6,239 bases of DNA. Source: an uncultured Bacteroidales bacterium (lineage in GTDB: Bacteria > Bacteroidota > Bacteroidia > Bacteroidales > Bacteroidaceae). Each line of letters opens with the position of its first letter. Position 1 is the stretch's first letter. A model generated the notes under the pieces. It was not told where the DNA came from, did no database searches, and saw nothing but the letters and a program-made list of their open reading frames with translations. Shown here piece after piece: positions 5,644-6,239 of this stretch. The stretch lies in assembly GCA_937916465.1 (NCBI GenBank), contig CALFTK010000054.1, positions 1 to 6,239 on the forward strand, given 5' to 3'. The position numbers and the translations under genes are program-made.

Positions 5644-6239
5644 CACTAGCTTCGTCGTTTCCTAATTCTCTTTCTGCTAATTGAGCTAAGAAACGTTCTT
5701 TTTGATCGATTGGATCATTTAACTCAGTGAATGCATTTGCATATTCATCTCCATCAATGAATAATTCGAAACGGTCAGTAAATCTACCGTCTTCTGGATT
5801 TTTCTTAGCTAATGGAGAAATTGATGTTGGGTGTCCATATACGAATGTTGGTTGGATCATCTTATCTTCACAGTATTTTTCGAAGAATAAGTTGATAATG
5901 TGCCCAACTGTATTTTCGTGAGCTTCAACTTCAATGTGGTGTTCTTTAGCGATAGCTACAGCTTCTTCATAAGTCATTTCTGGCCAGAAGTCTACACCTG
6001 AATATTCTTTTACTGCATCAACCATGTGTAAACGTTTGAAAGGAGCTTTTAAACTAATTTGTTTTCCTCTCCATTCAAGGTCAGTTGTACCTAATACTTC
6101 TTGTGCAGTATATGACATTACACCTTCAGCTAATTCCATCATTCCATCCATATCAGAGTAAGCAACGTATGCTTCTACTGTTGTGAATTCAGGATTGTGT
6201 TTTTTATCCATACCTTCGTTACGGAATAAACGCCCGAAT
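5621..6239 (-). CDS. lysS: Lysyl-tRNA synthetase (class II), internal fragment
   Basis: About 206 residues from the middle of class II lysyl-tRNA synthetase, which charges tRNA-Lys in the cytoplasm; full proteins are about 490-500 residues. The 5' part lies beyond the right edge. FGRLFRNEG followed by HNPEFTTVEAY is class II motif 2 in its LysRS form. PTFVYGHPTSISPLAKKN and RFELFIDGDEYANAFTELNDPIDQ are signature segments, and codons such as CGT, GTT and GAA suggest high expression in a low-GC Bacillota genome. Homology ends at MDVDYVN (minus strand, up to 5621), where the family continues with an ALEYGMPPTGG-like stretch, motif 3. That part, which binds ATP and lysine, is absent. The frame instead runs 32 more codons antisense to the nitroreductase gene to a stop at 5522-5524, which is not real LysRS sequence. 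The gene is therefore broken at a junction, not naturally short. Confidence 0.93.

Overview
The window reads as three blocks of different origin joined inside genes, so it is most simply a chimeric (mis-assembled or amplification-chimeric) contig rather than one natural locus. Block A (1 to about 665) and block C (about 5621 to 6239) look like low-GC Bacillota DNA: block A has a perfect AGGAGGT Shine-Dalgarno site, and block C encodes a Bacillota-type lysyl-tRNA synthetase. Block B (about 669 to about 5605) looks like Bacteroidota DNA. Its genes lack clear Shine-Dalgarno sites, several upstream regions carry matches to the Bacteroidota -7 element TAnnTTTG, and the protein types (NtrC/NtrY-like pair, lipoprotein nitroreductase) fit that phylum. 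The assignments rest on motif recognition and gene style, not on a database search.

Block A, minus strand: the C-terminal end of a PaaK/CapK-type adenylate-forming enzyme is followed after 21 nt by the N-terminal third of an opine (octopine/nopaline) dehydrogenase-like Rossmann protein that runs off the left edge. The tight spacing suggests one operon, possibly for a small opine-like metabolite.

Block B: the C-terminal end of an NtrC-type sigma-54 activator overlaps a membrane-anchored histidine kinase (ATGA overlap), forming a two-component operon on the plus strand. A class 3-like aldehyde dehydrogenase on the minus strand converges on the kinase and overlaps it by 6 nt. A 341-bp AT-rich divergent intergenic region separates the dehydrogenase from an extended-SDR NAD-dependent epimerase/reductase, which is followed by a lipoprotein-type nitroreductase. 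The last three are redox enzymes, but nothing in the sequence ties them to one pathway.

Block C, minus strand: the middle of lysS, covering class II motif 2. It loses homology exactly at an inverted repeat (5606-5643), just before the expected motif 3, and then reads antisense through the end of the nitroreductase gene. Loss of motif 3 from an essential enzyme, together with a 12-bp perfect inverted repeat at the join, is the strongest evidence for an artefactual join. I saw no tRNA, rRNA, CRISPR array, transposase or convincing new system.
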